Assembly (NCBI GenBank): GCA_034769895.1
Contig: CM068369.1
Coordinates: 147,953,574-148,017,573 of the forward strand
Length of the DNA stretch: 64,000 bases
Direction of reading: 5' to 3'
DNA from: Magicicada septendecula
Lineage: Eukaryota > Arthropoda > Insecta > Hemiptera > Cicadidae
The position numbers were made by a program, and so were the translations under genes. A model generated the notes under the pieces. That model made no database searches, was not told where the DNA came from, and saw nothing but the letters and a program-made list of their open reading frames with translations. Below, piece by piece: positions 47,050 through 57,724 of the stretch (position 1 is the first letter of the stretch; every line of letters begins with the position of its first letter).

Positions 47050-47335
47050 TCATTAAAATTATACAAAACCACTGCTGTCCCGATTCAGATGTACGACAGT
47101 GAGGAATGTAAGCGAGACGTGTCTACAATTTGAAGCAGCTGAAGTGCTTTCTCTGAGAAGAGTCAAGGGTTCCACACAGTTGGACAGAACGACTGCATTC
47201 GGAACGAGGTAAACGTGCATAATCCGAACCAGCGAATAGACGATTACAGATTAAAATGGTGGGAACACGTCGACGGAATGGACGAAAACAGGCAAGCAGT
47301 CCAGCGGGCAAGTGTGACATTAGAAGTCGTGGAAC
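47050..47335 (+). pseudogene. Decayed non-LTR reverse transcriptase C-terminus (left arm)
   Basis: The plus-strand reading gives LYKTTAVPIQMYDSEE (about 47061-47106; family pattern YKT-x-x-x-P-x-x-x-Y-G-S-E). EAAEVLSLRRVKGSTQLDR follows (about 47134-47190). After a frame change comes RIDDYRLKWWEHVDGMDENR (about 47234-47293; family pattern W-x-x-H-x-x-R-M-x-x-x-R). Frame changes and loss of the polymerase core show that it is a truncated relic. Its mirror copy is at 53525-53810. Confidence 0.65.
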
Positions 47336-48745
47336 GTGAGAACAAATTTATGTGACTTTACCGAGACGGAACAACCATTTATGTCTAAACCATGAAATGA
47401 AGAAGCAGAAGAAGAAACGACGTAGTTCGTTTTGTCGTTATTTGGTAGTTGTTGCCTAGCTATGCAATAAATTATTACCTTCAACTAAAGGAAATTCTGA
47501 TTTTTATGTAGTCCTTCGACAACGCAGGCTTTACGTTGTGCCGAGCAACACTCCGCGTGCTTTTACGGAAAATGTAACATGCGCATGCAATAACGTCACT
47601 TAAGCTGCTAGTTGGACATGTTTATGACAGCAGTTTCATGGGATGATTTGAACGGTTTGTTTCATCGAAAACTGTCTGCAGGCGAACATATATTTCTGAT
47701 GTACACGGTTATGTAAACAGAATAGAGAACATGAACTATCAGCCCAAGAAACCTACAATAAATATTATATTTAATCGCTTTTCGTTATAACCGATATGAA
47801 ATGCCACAAAATGACTACAATTATTGCGTATAACGGAGGATTTATGTCAGCTTTAAATAACAGAAGATTTATCTGAATGGTCAGGCGGCACTAAACGTAA
47901 TTTCGATTCGTTCCAACGTGCCGTTATTTACCGGTTTAAATACTATGTATTCCACAGCGTTGTGATTTATGCAGTAAAAGTGATAACGAAAACGAAACGT
48001 CGGTCGGAACGGTTAATTAGGCAGCATAATGGCAGGCGATTTGACACGTACGAACAAGTTCATGACAGCGGAGGCGATGATTATTGTACGTAAGAAGAAA
48101 TGTAAATGAGCTGTGGAGTCATGACGGCTGTGTACATCAATTGCTTCACAACAATGCGGACTACACCGTTATCGTACAACAATGGCTTTATACAGTGATT
48201 ATTGTTGTATTGATTTTTATTCAGCGATTGTCGAAGCCTTTCAGTTTTCTTTGTCTGTTTAATTTCAGTTGAAGCTAATTCGAAGCGATTGCCTGTTACA
48301 TTTCGTCTTGTCGTCTTTACATTTCCTTAGTGTAACACATAGTTTTGTTTTGTGGCACGCGTATTATCTTCAGAAGAAGGTCCGTTAAATTTATTTTTTA
48401 AGACAAACCTTAATCCACGTAACCGGATTACATATGACCTATGATGTTGGAATCGTTGTTAATTAACACGTAGACCGATTTGTATTGGTTAATTTGTAGG
48501 CGTGTTGAATTTGTTTAATAAAGGACTTGTCGGAAAATTTCTTTTCCGACCACAACATTAATCCTTTGCGTCAATTATTTGGCCATTAAGTAGTTTTATC
48601 AGTAAGTAAAATTTCGTCATTTCTTGAAGTGTTGTTTATAAAAATTCCATATGCGGCAATTACAGTAATTTACAATGCAAAAACGATGTAAGTAATCTTC
48701 CAGTTATAATTTTAAATTCTTTTTTATACAAAATTATTAAGAAAT

Positions 48746-48841
48746 TTTAAATAAAATATTTAGTATCTAAATTTAAACAATACATGTGTATGTATTTAAA
48801 TAAAATATTTAGTATCTAAATTTAAACAATACATGTGTATC
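48746..48841. repeat. 49-bp tandem duplication (left arm)
   Basis: Two adjacent copies of TTTAAATAAAATATTTAGTA plus its continuation, present identically in the right arm (about 52019-52114). The duplication therefore predates the palindrome. Confidence 0.85.
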
Positions 48842-48908
48842 TAGTAACGTAGTAAAGTTATTGAAATAATAATATTGTGGTTTGGAAAATTGTTCACTGC
48901 TAGTCGGC

Positions 48909-48931
48909 AAAAAAAAAAAAAAAAAAAAAAA
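48909..48931 (+). repeat. Poly(A) run (left arm)
   Basis: 23 consecutive A, with a 22-T counterpart at 51927-51948. No retrotransposed gene or SINE is recognisable upstream. Confidence 0.9.
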
Positions 48932-49980
48932 TGAATTATTCAGTCGGTGAAGTAGTAGGCCTATGATTGCTGGGTAGCGCGTGTTTAAAGTATACCATTA
49001 TTTTAATATTTCTGTATTTTCTTACTTCTGTTTTTCATTTTGACGTTTATTTGTTTTATTTACTTTATGTTATTACAATTTAGTTTATACGAGAATGTAA
49101 AAGCAACAAGCAAACCAGCACTCTTTTATGAAGCCATAGTTTAATTTATTTAATCATTTTTTTATTGATACGTGTATCAAGATTGTACGTGTTTTGTTTT
49201 TAATAAATTTATTTTTCTGCTTTTCTGCATCCTCCAATTTGCAACACGAGTTTATAGTAAGTGCTGACAGAAATGGAAATCGACAAGAAATATCTCGCAA
49301 CATAAATTGAGCTCGGCGTTTGAGGCTGACGGTAGTTATCTGATTTATATGCATTTACATCCAGTGGTTGTAGTAACTTGAAAATAAATATGAGATTGTT
49401 GTGTAGCGGGCGTAAAGTAGGCCTACACCTGTCATTAAGCGGACCAGTGTGGCACGTGATTCTATCTTTAATCAGATTTGGAAAGAAATATTTTTATTGG
49501 CTATGTTGAGAGAATGCACTGTTTTTTTTGGGAAATTCTAATCAGGCAAACCGGAAGATAGTCCGAGGTGGGTGTGACAGCTTCATCAGTGTCTGCTACT
49601 AGCGATGCAGTTAACAAAATATAGCAGGTTGTGAAAGCAATAAATAATTCAATAGACATTTTATAAAAATTCATAGTAAACGGTTGAATTTTGATGATGC
49701 TGAAATTGAGTAATTTATATACATCAGTCATTACTTAATATGCAAACCATTTTACCGGATCTTGTGCGATTATGATAGTAGAATTTGTGGTTTCGTAGTC
49801 CTGCTGGTGGTCGCGGATCTAACCATTGCGCGCTGGGAGGAGGATACAAAGAATTACATATTGTTATTCTCCTTCTCTATTTATGTTTCCAATTGTAATG
49901 GAGTGTTATACTCAGCATAAAAAAAGTAATGCGCGCACTGAAGCCTATACTAACTGCTAACCGAATGAAATATTTACAGG

Positions 49981-50370
49981 TTAGGTTAAATAACATACAC
50001 ACGTGTAGTGTTTAGGTCATCAGTACATGACGCAACGGGAGTGATAGGTCCAATTAGGTTTGTTACATGTTGTGTGTTAGGTTAAAATGCAGTCCATTCA
50101 CGTTCATGTTAGGTTAAATAACATACACACGTGTAGTGTTTAGGTCATCAGTACATGACGCAACGGGAGTGATAGGTCCAATTAGGTTTGTTACACGTTG
50201 TGTGTTAGGTTAAAATGCAGTCCATTCTCGTTCATGTTAGGTTAAGTAACATACACACGTGTAGTGTTTAGGTCATCAGTACATGACGCAACGGGAGTGA
50301 TAGGTCCAATTAGGTTTGTTACATGTTGTGTGTTAGGTTAAAATGCAGTCCATTCACGTTCATGTTAGGT
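49981..50370. repeat. 128-bp tandem array, three units, beside the palindrome centre (left arm)
   Basis: TTAGGTTAA anchors at 49981, 50109, 50237 and 50365 give an exact 128-bp period. Each unit includes ACATACACACGTGTAGTGTT, GACGCAACGGGAGTGATAGG and three or four TTAGGTT-type words. The fourth unit is cut off at the palindrome centre. It is mirrored at 50490-50879. Confidence 0.92.
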
Positions 50371-50400
50371 TAAAATGAAAACAAACACACACACAAACGT

Positions 50401-50458
50401 GTATGTTATTTAAATTATTATTTAAATAACATACACACGTGTTAGGCTACAGCCTAAA
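50401..50458. repeat. Palindrome centre: 58-bp spacer with internal hairpin
   Basis: GTATGTTATTTAAA (50401-50414) pairs with TTTAAATAACATAC (50421-50434) around a 6-nt loop. A second small palindrome, TAGGCT-AC-AGCCTA, lies at about 50443-50456. The long arms pair outward from here, starting with ACAAACGT at 50393-50400 and ACGTGTGTGTG at 50459 onward. Confidence 0.85.
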
Positions 50459-50489
50459 ACGTGTGTGTGTGTGTTTGTTTTCATTTTAA

Positions 50490-50879
50490 CCTAACATGAA
50501 CGTGAATGGACTGCATTTTAACCTAACACACAACATGTAACAAACCTAATTGGACCTATCACTCCCGTTGCGTCATGTAGTGATGACCTAAACACTACAC
50601 GTGTGTATGTTATTTAACCTAACATGAACGTGAATGGACTGCATTTTAACCTAACACACAACGTGTAACAAACCTAATTGGACCTATCACTCCCGTTGCG
50701 TCATGTACTGATGACCTAAACACTACACGTGTGTATGTTATTTAACCTAACATGAACGTGAATGGACTGCATTTTAACCTAACACACAACATGTAACAAA
50801 CCTAATTGGACCTATCACTCCCGTTGCGTCATGTACTGATGACCTAAACACTACACGTGTGTATGTTATTTAACCTAAC
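50490..50879. repeat. 128-bp tandem array (right arm, mirrored)
   Basis: TTAACCTAA-type anchors with the same 128-bp spacing as 49981-50370. One base differs beside GATGACC in the unit nearest the centre (GTAGTGATGACC against GTACTGATGACC). Confidence 0.92.
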
Positions 50880-53524
50880 CTGTAAATATTTCATTCGGTT
50901 AGCAGTTAGTATAGGCTTCAGTGCGCGCATTACTTTTTTTATGCTGAGTATAACACTCCATTACAATTGGAAACATAAATAGAGAAGGAGAATAACAATA
51001 TGTAATTCTTTGTATCCTCCTCCCAGCGCGCAATGGTTAGATCCGCGACCACCAGCAGGACTACGAAACCACAAATTCTACTATCATAATCGCACAAGAT
51101 CCGGTAAAATGGTTTGCATATTAAGTAATGACTGATGTATATAAATTACTCAATTTCAGCATCATCAAAATTCAACCGTTTACTATGAATTTTTATAAAA
51201 TGTCTATTGAATTATTTATTGCTTTCACAACCTGCTATATTTTGTTAACTGCATCGCTAGTAGCAGACACTGATGAAGCTGTCACACCCACCTCGGACTA
51301 TCTTCCGGTTTGCCTGATTAGAATTTCCCAAAAAAAACAGTGCATTCTCTCAACATAGCCAATAAAAATATTTCTTTCCAAATCTGATTAAAGATAGAAT
51401 CACGTGCCACACTGGTCCGCTTAATGACAGGTGTAGGCCTACTTTACGCCCGCTACACAACAATCTCATATTTATTTTCAAGTTACTACAACCACTGGAT
51501 GTAAATGCATATAAATCAGATAACTACCGTCAGCCTCAAACGCCGAGCTCAATTTATGTTGCGAGATATTTCTTGTCGATTTCCATTTCTGTCAGCACTT
51601 ACTATAAACTCGTGTTGCAAATTGGAGGATGCAGAAAAGCAGAAAAATAAATTTATTAAAAACAAAACACGTACAATCTTGATACACGTATCAATAAAAA
51701 ATGATTAAATAAATTAAACTATGGCTTCATAAAAGAGTGCTGGTTTGCTTGTTGCTTTTACATTCTCGTATAAACTAAATTGTAATAACATAAAGTAAAT
51801 AAAACAAATAAACGTCAAAATGAAAAACAGAAGTAAGAAAATACAGAAATATTAAAATAATGGTATACTTTAAACACGCGCTACCCAGCAATCATAGGCC
51901 TACTACTTCACCGACTGAATAATTCATTTTTTTTTTTTTTTTTTTTTTGCCGACTAGCAGTGAACAATTTTCCAAACCACAATATTATTATTTCAATAAC
52001 TTTACTACGTTACTAGATACACATGTATTGTTTAAATTTAGATACTAAATATTTTATTTAAATACATACACATGTATTGTTTAAATTTAGATACTAAATA
52101 TTTTATTTAAAATTTCTTAATAATTTTGTATAAAAAAGAATTTAAAATTATAACTGGAAGATTACTTACAACATCGTTTTTGCATTGTAAATTACTGTAA
52201 TTGCCGCATATGGAATTTTTATAAACAACACTTCAAGAAATGACGAAATTTTACTTACTGATAAAACTACTTAATGGCCAAATAATTGACGCAAAGGATT
52301 AATGTTGTGGTCGGAAAAGAAATTTTCCGACAAGTCCTTTATTAAACAAATTCAACACGCCTACAAATTAACCAATACAAATCGGTCTACGTGTTAATTA
52401 ACAACGATTCCAACATCATAGGTCATATGTAATCCGGTGACGTGGATTAAGGTTTGTCTTAAAAAATAAATTTAACGGACCTTCTTCTGAAGATAATACG
52501 CGTGCCACAAAACAAAACTATGTGTTACACTAAGGAAATGTAAAGACGACAAGACGAAATGTAACAGGCAATCGCTTCGAATTAGCTTCAACTGAAATTA
52601 AACAGACAAAGAAAACTGAAAGGCTTCGACAATCGCTGAATAAAAATCAATACAACAATAATCACTGTATAAAGCCATTGTTGTACGATAACGGTGTAGT
52701 CCGCATTGTTGTGAAGCAATTGATGTACACAGCCGTCATGACTCCACAGCTCATTTACATTTCTTCTTACGTACAATAATCATCGCCTCCGCTGTCATGA
52801 ACTTGTTCGTACGTGTCAAATCGCCTGCCATTATGCTGCCTAATTAACCGTTCCGACCGACGTTTCGTTTTCGTTATCACTTTTACTGCATAAATCACAA
52901 CGCTGTGGAATACATAGTATTTAAACCGGTAAATAACGGCACGTTGGAACGAATCGAAATTACGTTTAGTGCCGCCTGACCATTCAGATAAATCTTCTGT
53001 TATTTAAAGCTGACATAAATCCTCCGTTATACGCAATAATTGTAGTCATTTTGTGGCATTTCATATCGGTTATAACGAAAAGCGATTAAATATAATATTT
53101 ATTGTAGGTTTCTTGGGCTGATAGTTCATGTTCTCTATTCTGTTTACATAACCGTGTACATCAGAAATATATGTTCGCCTGCAGACAGTTTTCGATGAAA
53201 CAAACCGTTCAAATCATCCCATGAAACTGCTGTCATAAACATGTCCAACTAGCAGCTTAAGTGACGTTATTGCATGCGCATGTTACATTTTCCGTAAAAG
53301 CACGCGGAGTGTTGCTCGGCACAACGTAAAGCCTGCGTTGTCGAAGGACTACATAAAAATCAGAATTTCCTTTAGTTGAAGGTAATAATTTATTGCATAG
53401 CTAGGCAACAACTACCAAATAACGACAAAACGAACTACGTCGTTTCTTCTTCTGCTTCTTCATTTCATGGTTTAGACATAAATGGTTGTTCCGTCTCGGT
53501 AAAGTCACATAAATTTGTTCTCAC

Positions 53525-53810
53525 GTTCCACGACTTCTAATGTCACACTTGCCCGCTGGACTGCTTGCCTGTTTTCGTCCATTCCGTCGACGTGTTCCCA
53601 CCATTTTAATCTGTAATCGTCTATTCGCTGGTTCGGATTATGCACGTTTACCTCGTTCCGAATGCAGTCGTTCTGTCCAACTGTGTGGAACCCTTGACTC
53701 TTCTCAGAGAAAGCACTTCAGCTGCTTCAAATTGTAGACACGTCTCGCTTACATTCCTCACTGTCGTACATCTGAATCGGGACAGCAGTGGTTTTGTATA
53801 ATTTTAATGA
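53525..53810 (-). pseudogene. Decayed non-LTR reverse transcriptase C-terminus (right arm mirror)
   Basis: Mirror copy of 47050-47335. The 65-codon antisense frames across the two copies are identical in translation, so this relic was already decayed when the palindrome formed. Confidence 0.65.
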
Positions 53811-55760
53811 TAGCGTACAGTCAGTCGCCCTCTGGAAGGACCTTCTGGGAGGATTTTTGTACTGCACCTTGTGTCCTTCCATCAGGGTGTGAGTTCCTTA
53901 CGACAATGATGAATATGAAAATATTTTTCTACTCCTGTAGTACTGAACAACTTACCTATTACAGTAATTTCTTATTTTCCTTACAATTACCTATTTAGTG
54001 TGCACATGTTCTAACCGAATCTCATATCCACTGTAACCTATAACATATGCGAGAGAACATGTCAAAATATCGATGAAATCTTTCCTTCACTATCGTATGA
54101 CATACTACGGATACCTTTCCTGATATTTTTTCCTCTACCCACAACTACAAACTTTTCAGTGTAGTGTTAAAAGTAATTAAAATGGAGATACTTAATCGGA
54201 AACAAAAGCTAATTTTTTGTAGAAAATTATAGAACTGGAGAGGCCTAACTTATTACAACCTGACATAACCTGTGTCCGGATCATTTTCATAGCCACGTAC
54301 TCAAAATGCATCCATTGATGTTGTTAGCAGGGTAGGAAGTAATTTTTGATTACGCTTACTAGTATTTTAGCCGTACCGTTGTAAATAATAGCGAAAATAA
54401 GGCGCTATTTACCCTCACGGCAGATGACACCGAACACCCATTCTCATGGATAAACGAGAGGTAGCTTACACCATGTTATTGTTACACCAGCAACTTGACG
54501 AATAACTCTACAGAGAACATTTTATCATCGGCAGAAGAATGGCAAAAAGATTCGCTACCTCTAAATTACAGACTGACAAGGAGCATGTCAAAGGCGAAAT
54601 AATAATATTTAGAGTATTAAGCAGGGTCGAATAGTTATAGGGGGAGTAAACGATGCGTATTTTCCATCTGTCCAATCAAAGATACAAAATAAACCAAAAA
54701 TACCACTACAGTACTACTTCTGGCCGGAAACTGAACTATAATAACCATAAACATTGTGACTTGCAGACAAAGTAGGGCAGGCGGATTGTCGTAGGTCGTT
54801 CTTGTGCGCGCATACACAATAGCACAATACACCAGCAATTGATTCGTTTCCCCACTTAATAAGCAATTACCGTTACTGTAACAAACACATACGCTGCGCT
54901 ATGCACGCACGCTGGTCCGGTCGGGTGATGATCATAACTGTTCTTGACTCTCGTCTTATCTGGAGCACCGAGCTAATGTTTGAGCACGCGACCTCTTTAT
55001 ATTATTATTGTTATTATTATCACACGCATCTATGCAACTCCGTCATCATGGCACAACAGGTTCATTACGTTTTATAGGTCGCTTAACATCGCACAAAAAT
55101 GCTACGCGACGTTACACAATTGTACGGAGAAACCCGCGCTCTATGTCATAGAACTTGGTTACCACGCTAATTTCGTAACACATCAGTCCGTAGAATTCTT
55201 GTACAGCAATCACCACCGCATATGCTCACGGTACGCGAACAATACAATGCGGCTTACCTCTTGAAATGATTTTCATGACTGTAAAGACAACCTGCACACA
55301 AACGGACGAAAGACATGACAGAAGCTAAAATCCGACTACGATTCCCGCACAAACACTAAGGGTTACATGACTTCCAAGGACAGCCATTACACTATGGCTT
55401 CACGAATACAACCAAAATGGAATATTATCAAATGTCTATGTACGCTGAAAACAGTAGATCTAACATTTTTGCTACTGATTCAACAAATATCTAAGTTCTT
55501 GTACTACTGGATTTAGCAGCCAGTAGTCCTAATGTGACGATCCCTTTATCTGTCAATGACCGAAAAATGCTGACCTGTGTTGTCGATATTACTTACAAAC
55601 CGTACAATTTTGTTTCCAGAAGTTCAATTTTGTCGTTTTTTGCAAACGTATTGTCTCTTATCTTAAGTGCCACGAGATTTTATGACACAAAGTAACACCA
55701 GCGTCTGAGGAGGGATACTAGACATATAATGTCCTTGACCTTGTTCATATTGTTCTTGCT

Positions 55761-55861
55761 CTTACCGTTCGAATCACACCTGTTGGAGACCAAATCTGTT
55801 ACAGAGGCCATGTGTACTGGAAGTAGCGAACTTTACATACGGATGATGCGAGCGACGGCCA
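55761..55861 (-). repeat. 100-bp cassette, copy 3 (right arm)
   Basis: Mirror of 45000-45101. The TATTTAAA word reads TATGTAAA here, the only change noticed in the unit. Confidence 0.6.
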
Positions 55862-56093
55862 TATAGGAGAGTTAGTACTGGTTCGTAACAGACAACTATC
55901 CTCTTTTGACATTGTATGATTTTAATAAAAACAGATATCGGATTTAAATATTAATTCCGTGCTTGCAATACACAATCCATGTACACAAACTTATATATCC
56001 TTTGTTGGTTGTAATTATTACTAAACAGTAATACATGCTTAGAATGAAAATATTTGCTATGATTTTAGTAACGTACAACACCAGCTTAACCCA

Positions 56094-56317
56094 GAGAGAG
56101 AGAGAGAGAGAGAGTGAGAGACTGCAATGTGTCAGTGTAAAGTCGTGTCAATGACCTCGAATTGCTTCCGACGTCTGCGAGCGAGCGAGAGAGAGAGAGA
56201 GGGCGTTAATATTTGTCGAATAAATATAAACTTTCTAATTTCATATACATGCGCGCGGTACTGACCACAGAGAGAGAGAGAAACATACACAACAAGTGTG
56301 AGAGAGAGAGAGAGAGA

Positions 56318-56380
<63 letters not shown>
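56094..56380. repeat. (GA)n microsatellite cluster (right arm)
   Basis: Several GA runs (56094-56114, about 56182-56200, 56270-56280, about 56299-56378) mirror the CT runs of the left arm. Confidence 0.9.
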
Positions 56381-56508
56381 TAAACTGATAATTGTTTTAT
56401 TAAAATCTTACAATGACGAAATATTATTATTTCATTGTTTACGATATATATATTTAATGCAAAAATGAATTTTTAAAATTACAATCGTCTGTAAACTATA
56501 TTTAACTC

Positions 56509-56608
56509 TTACCGTTCGAATCACACCTGTTGGAGACCAAATCTGTTACAGAGGCCATGTGTACTGGAAGTAGCGAACTTTAAATACGGATGACGCGAGC
56601 GACGGCAT
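56509..56608 (-). repeat. 100-bp cassette, copy 4 (right arm)
   Basis: Mirror of 44231-44333, with TATTTAAA retained. Confidence 0.6.
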
Positions 56609-57724
56609 ACCAAGAAATCGGGCGTCCGCTAGTAACAGTCACGGTGAATCTGCAAATACGCGTCTGCAACTCGGCTGTATGTGTTTTGTTTTGCCTCACC
56701 CATTATATATTTTTTCATATTTTATGCGTAACACTTTACCACACACAGACTTGGCACTATATTAATTTCTAAATCGCAGTCAATGACTGTTATGTACCAA
56801 ATTAGAAGTAGAACGCAATGAGGTAGGCGATAAATATATTTCCTGGTGATTACATTTTAGTATCGCTAATTACAATAATCCATAAGTAGCACGATGCTTA
56901 TGTAAAACCGATGACATAAAGAGAGAGAGAGAGGGAGAGAGATAGTTATTTACATTCAAAGGGAGAATTGACTCATCACCCACCCCTGATATACAAATCA
57001 GCTTAATTAAAAATAAAAAATAAAGCATGCACGACAAACATACTCTCTCGAGTCTCAGATTCTGGCGAATGCGTTGCTCATATAGTTTGAATTTCCCGCC
57101 GAAGAAAAATGTTGGCAGATCTGTTCTATACACACAATAATACAGGATTGGTAAACCTGATCATATATTTTAATATACACTATAATACACATATCAAGTT
57201 TGAACCCCTGCATAGGTTGGTAAACCTGATCATATAGATTTAATATACATTATAACATACAACAAATTTGAACTCATGCAAGGTTGGTAACCCTGATCAT
57301 ATATTTAATATATACACTATAATGCATCAAGTCGGAACCTCCCACCCACCACCCACCTCTGATATGCAAATCAGCTTTATTTAAAAATAAAAAATATATT
57401 TGCGGATGCGGGTGGTCCATTTGGGATGCTGCGGGTCCAGCTGATAGAAAGTGAAAGTGATCTAGGCTCGCGAAAGGCGGCATATATTCGCGGATATGCA
57501 AATCAATTTAATTAAAAAAATAAAAATATCAAATTAAAAAAATTTATTCGCGGAAATTCGCGGTCCAGTAGAAAGTGAAATTGATTTAGGCTCGTGAAAG
57601 ACGGCATATATTTGAAATTGACGCACGAAAGGCGCCATGAAATTTGATTGGTCGATGCTGCTGGTCCAGCGGTGGTGGTGGGGGAATAACGGTACTTGAG
57701 TCAGGATCCCCATTTTCCCTCTAC

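Larger units (their letters stand above)
42240..50400 (+). repeat. Left arm of a giant palindrome (about 8.16 kb)
   Basis: The arm is the reverse complement of 50459-57724. Across most of the arm paired coordinates sum to about 100,860. For example, a 94-codon frame at 45596-45880 (minus) pairs with 54980-55264 (plus) with one residue changed, and a 76-codon frame at 49501-49731 pairs with 51128-51358 without change. Only scattered substitutions and small indels are visible outside tandem repeats. The arm is longer than its partner because it has about three extra units of a 136-bp tandem array, a duplicated 454-bp block and longer CT microsatellites. Pairing stops at about 42240. No gene is recognised in it. 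Confidence 0.95.
50459..57724 (-). repeat. Right arm of the giant palindrome (about 7.27 kb)
   Basis: Reverse complement of 42240-50400, ending at about 57724, where GGATCCCCATTTTCCCTCTA mirrors the left start. Small differences from the left arm show the arms are not base-for-base identical. Examples are GTGACGTGG at 52437-52445, which mirrors CCACGTAAC in the left arm, a 3-bp indel at about 52170 and TTTACATA for TTTAAATA at 55833. The arm carries the mirrored 128-bp array, poly(T), 49-bp duplication, RT relic, both cassettes and GA microsatellites. It has single copies of the 136-bp and 454-bp units. Confidence 0.95.

Noticed and set aside
49981..50879. TTAGGTT-rich tandem units as internal telomeric sequence
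   Set aside because: The TTAGG words are scattered inside a 128-bp unit and never form consecutive pentamers, so it is a minisatellite, not telomere DNA.
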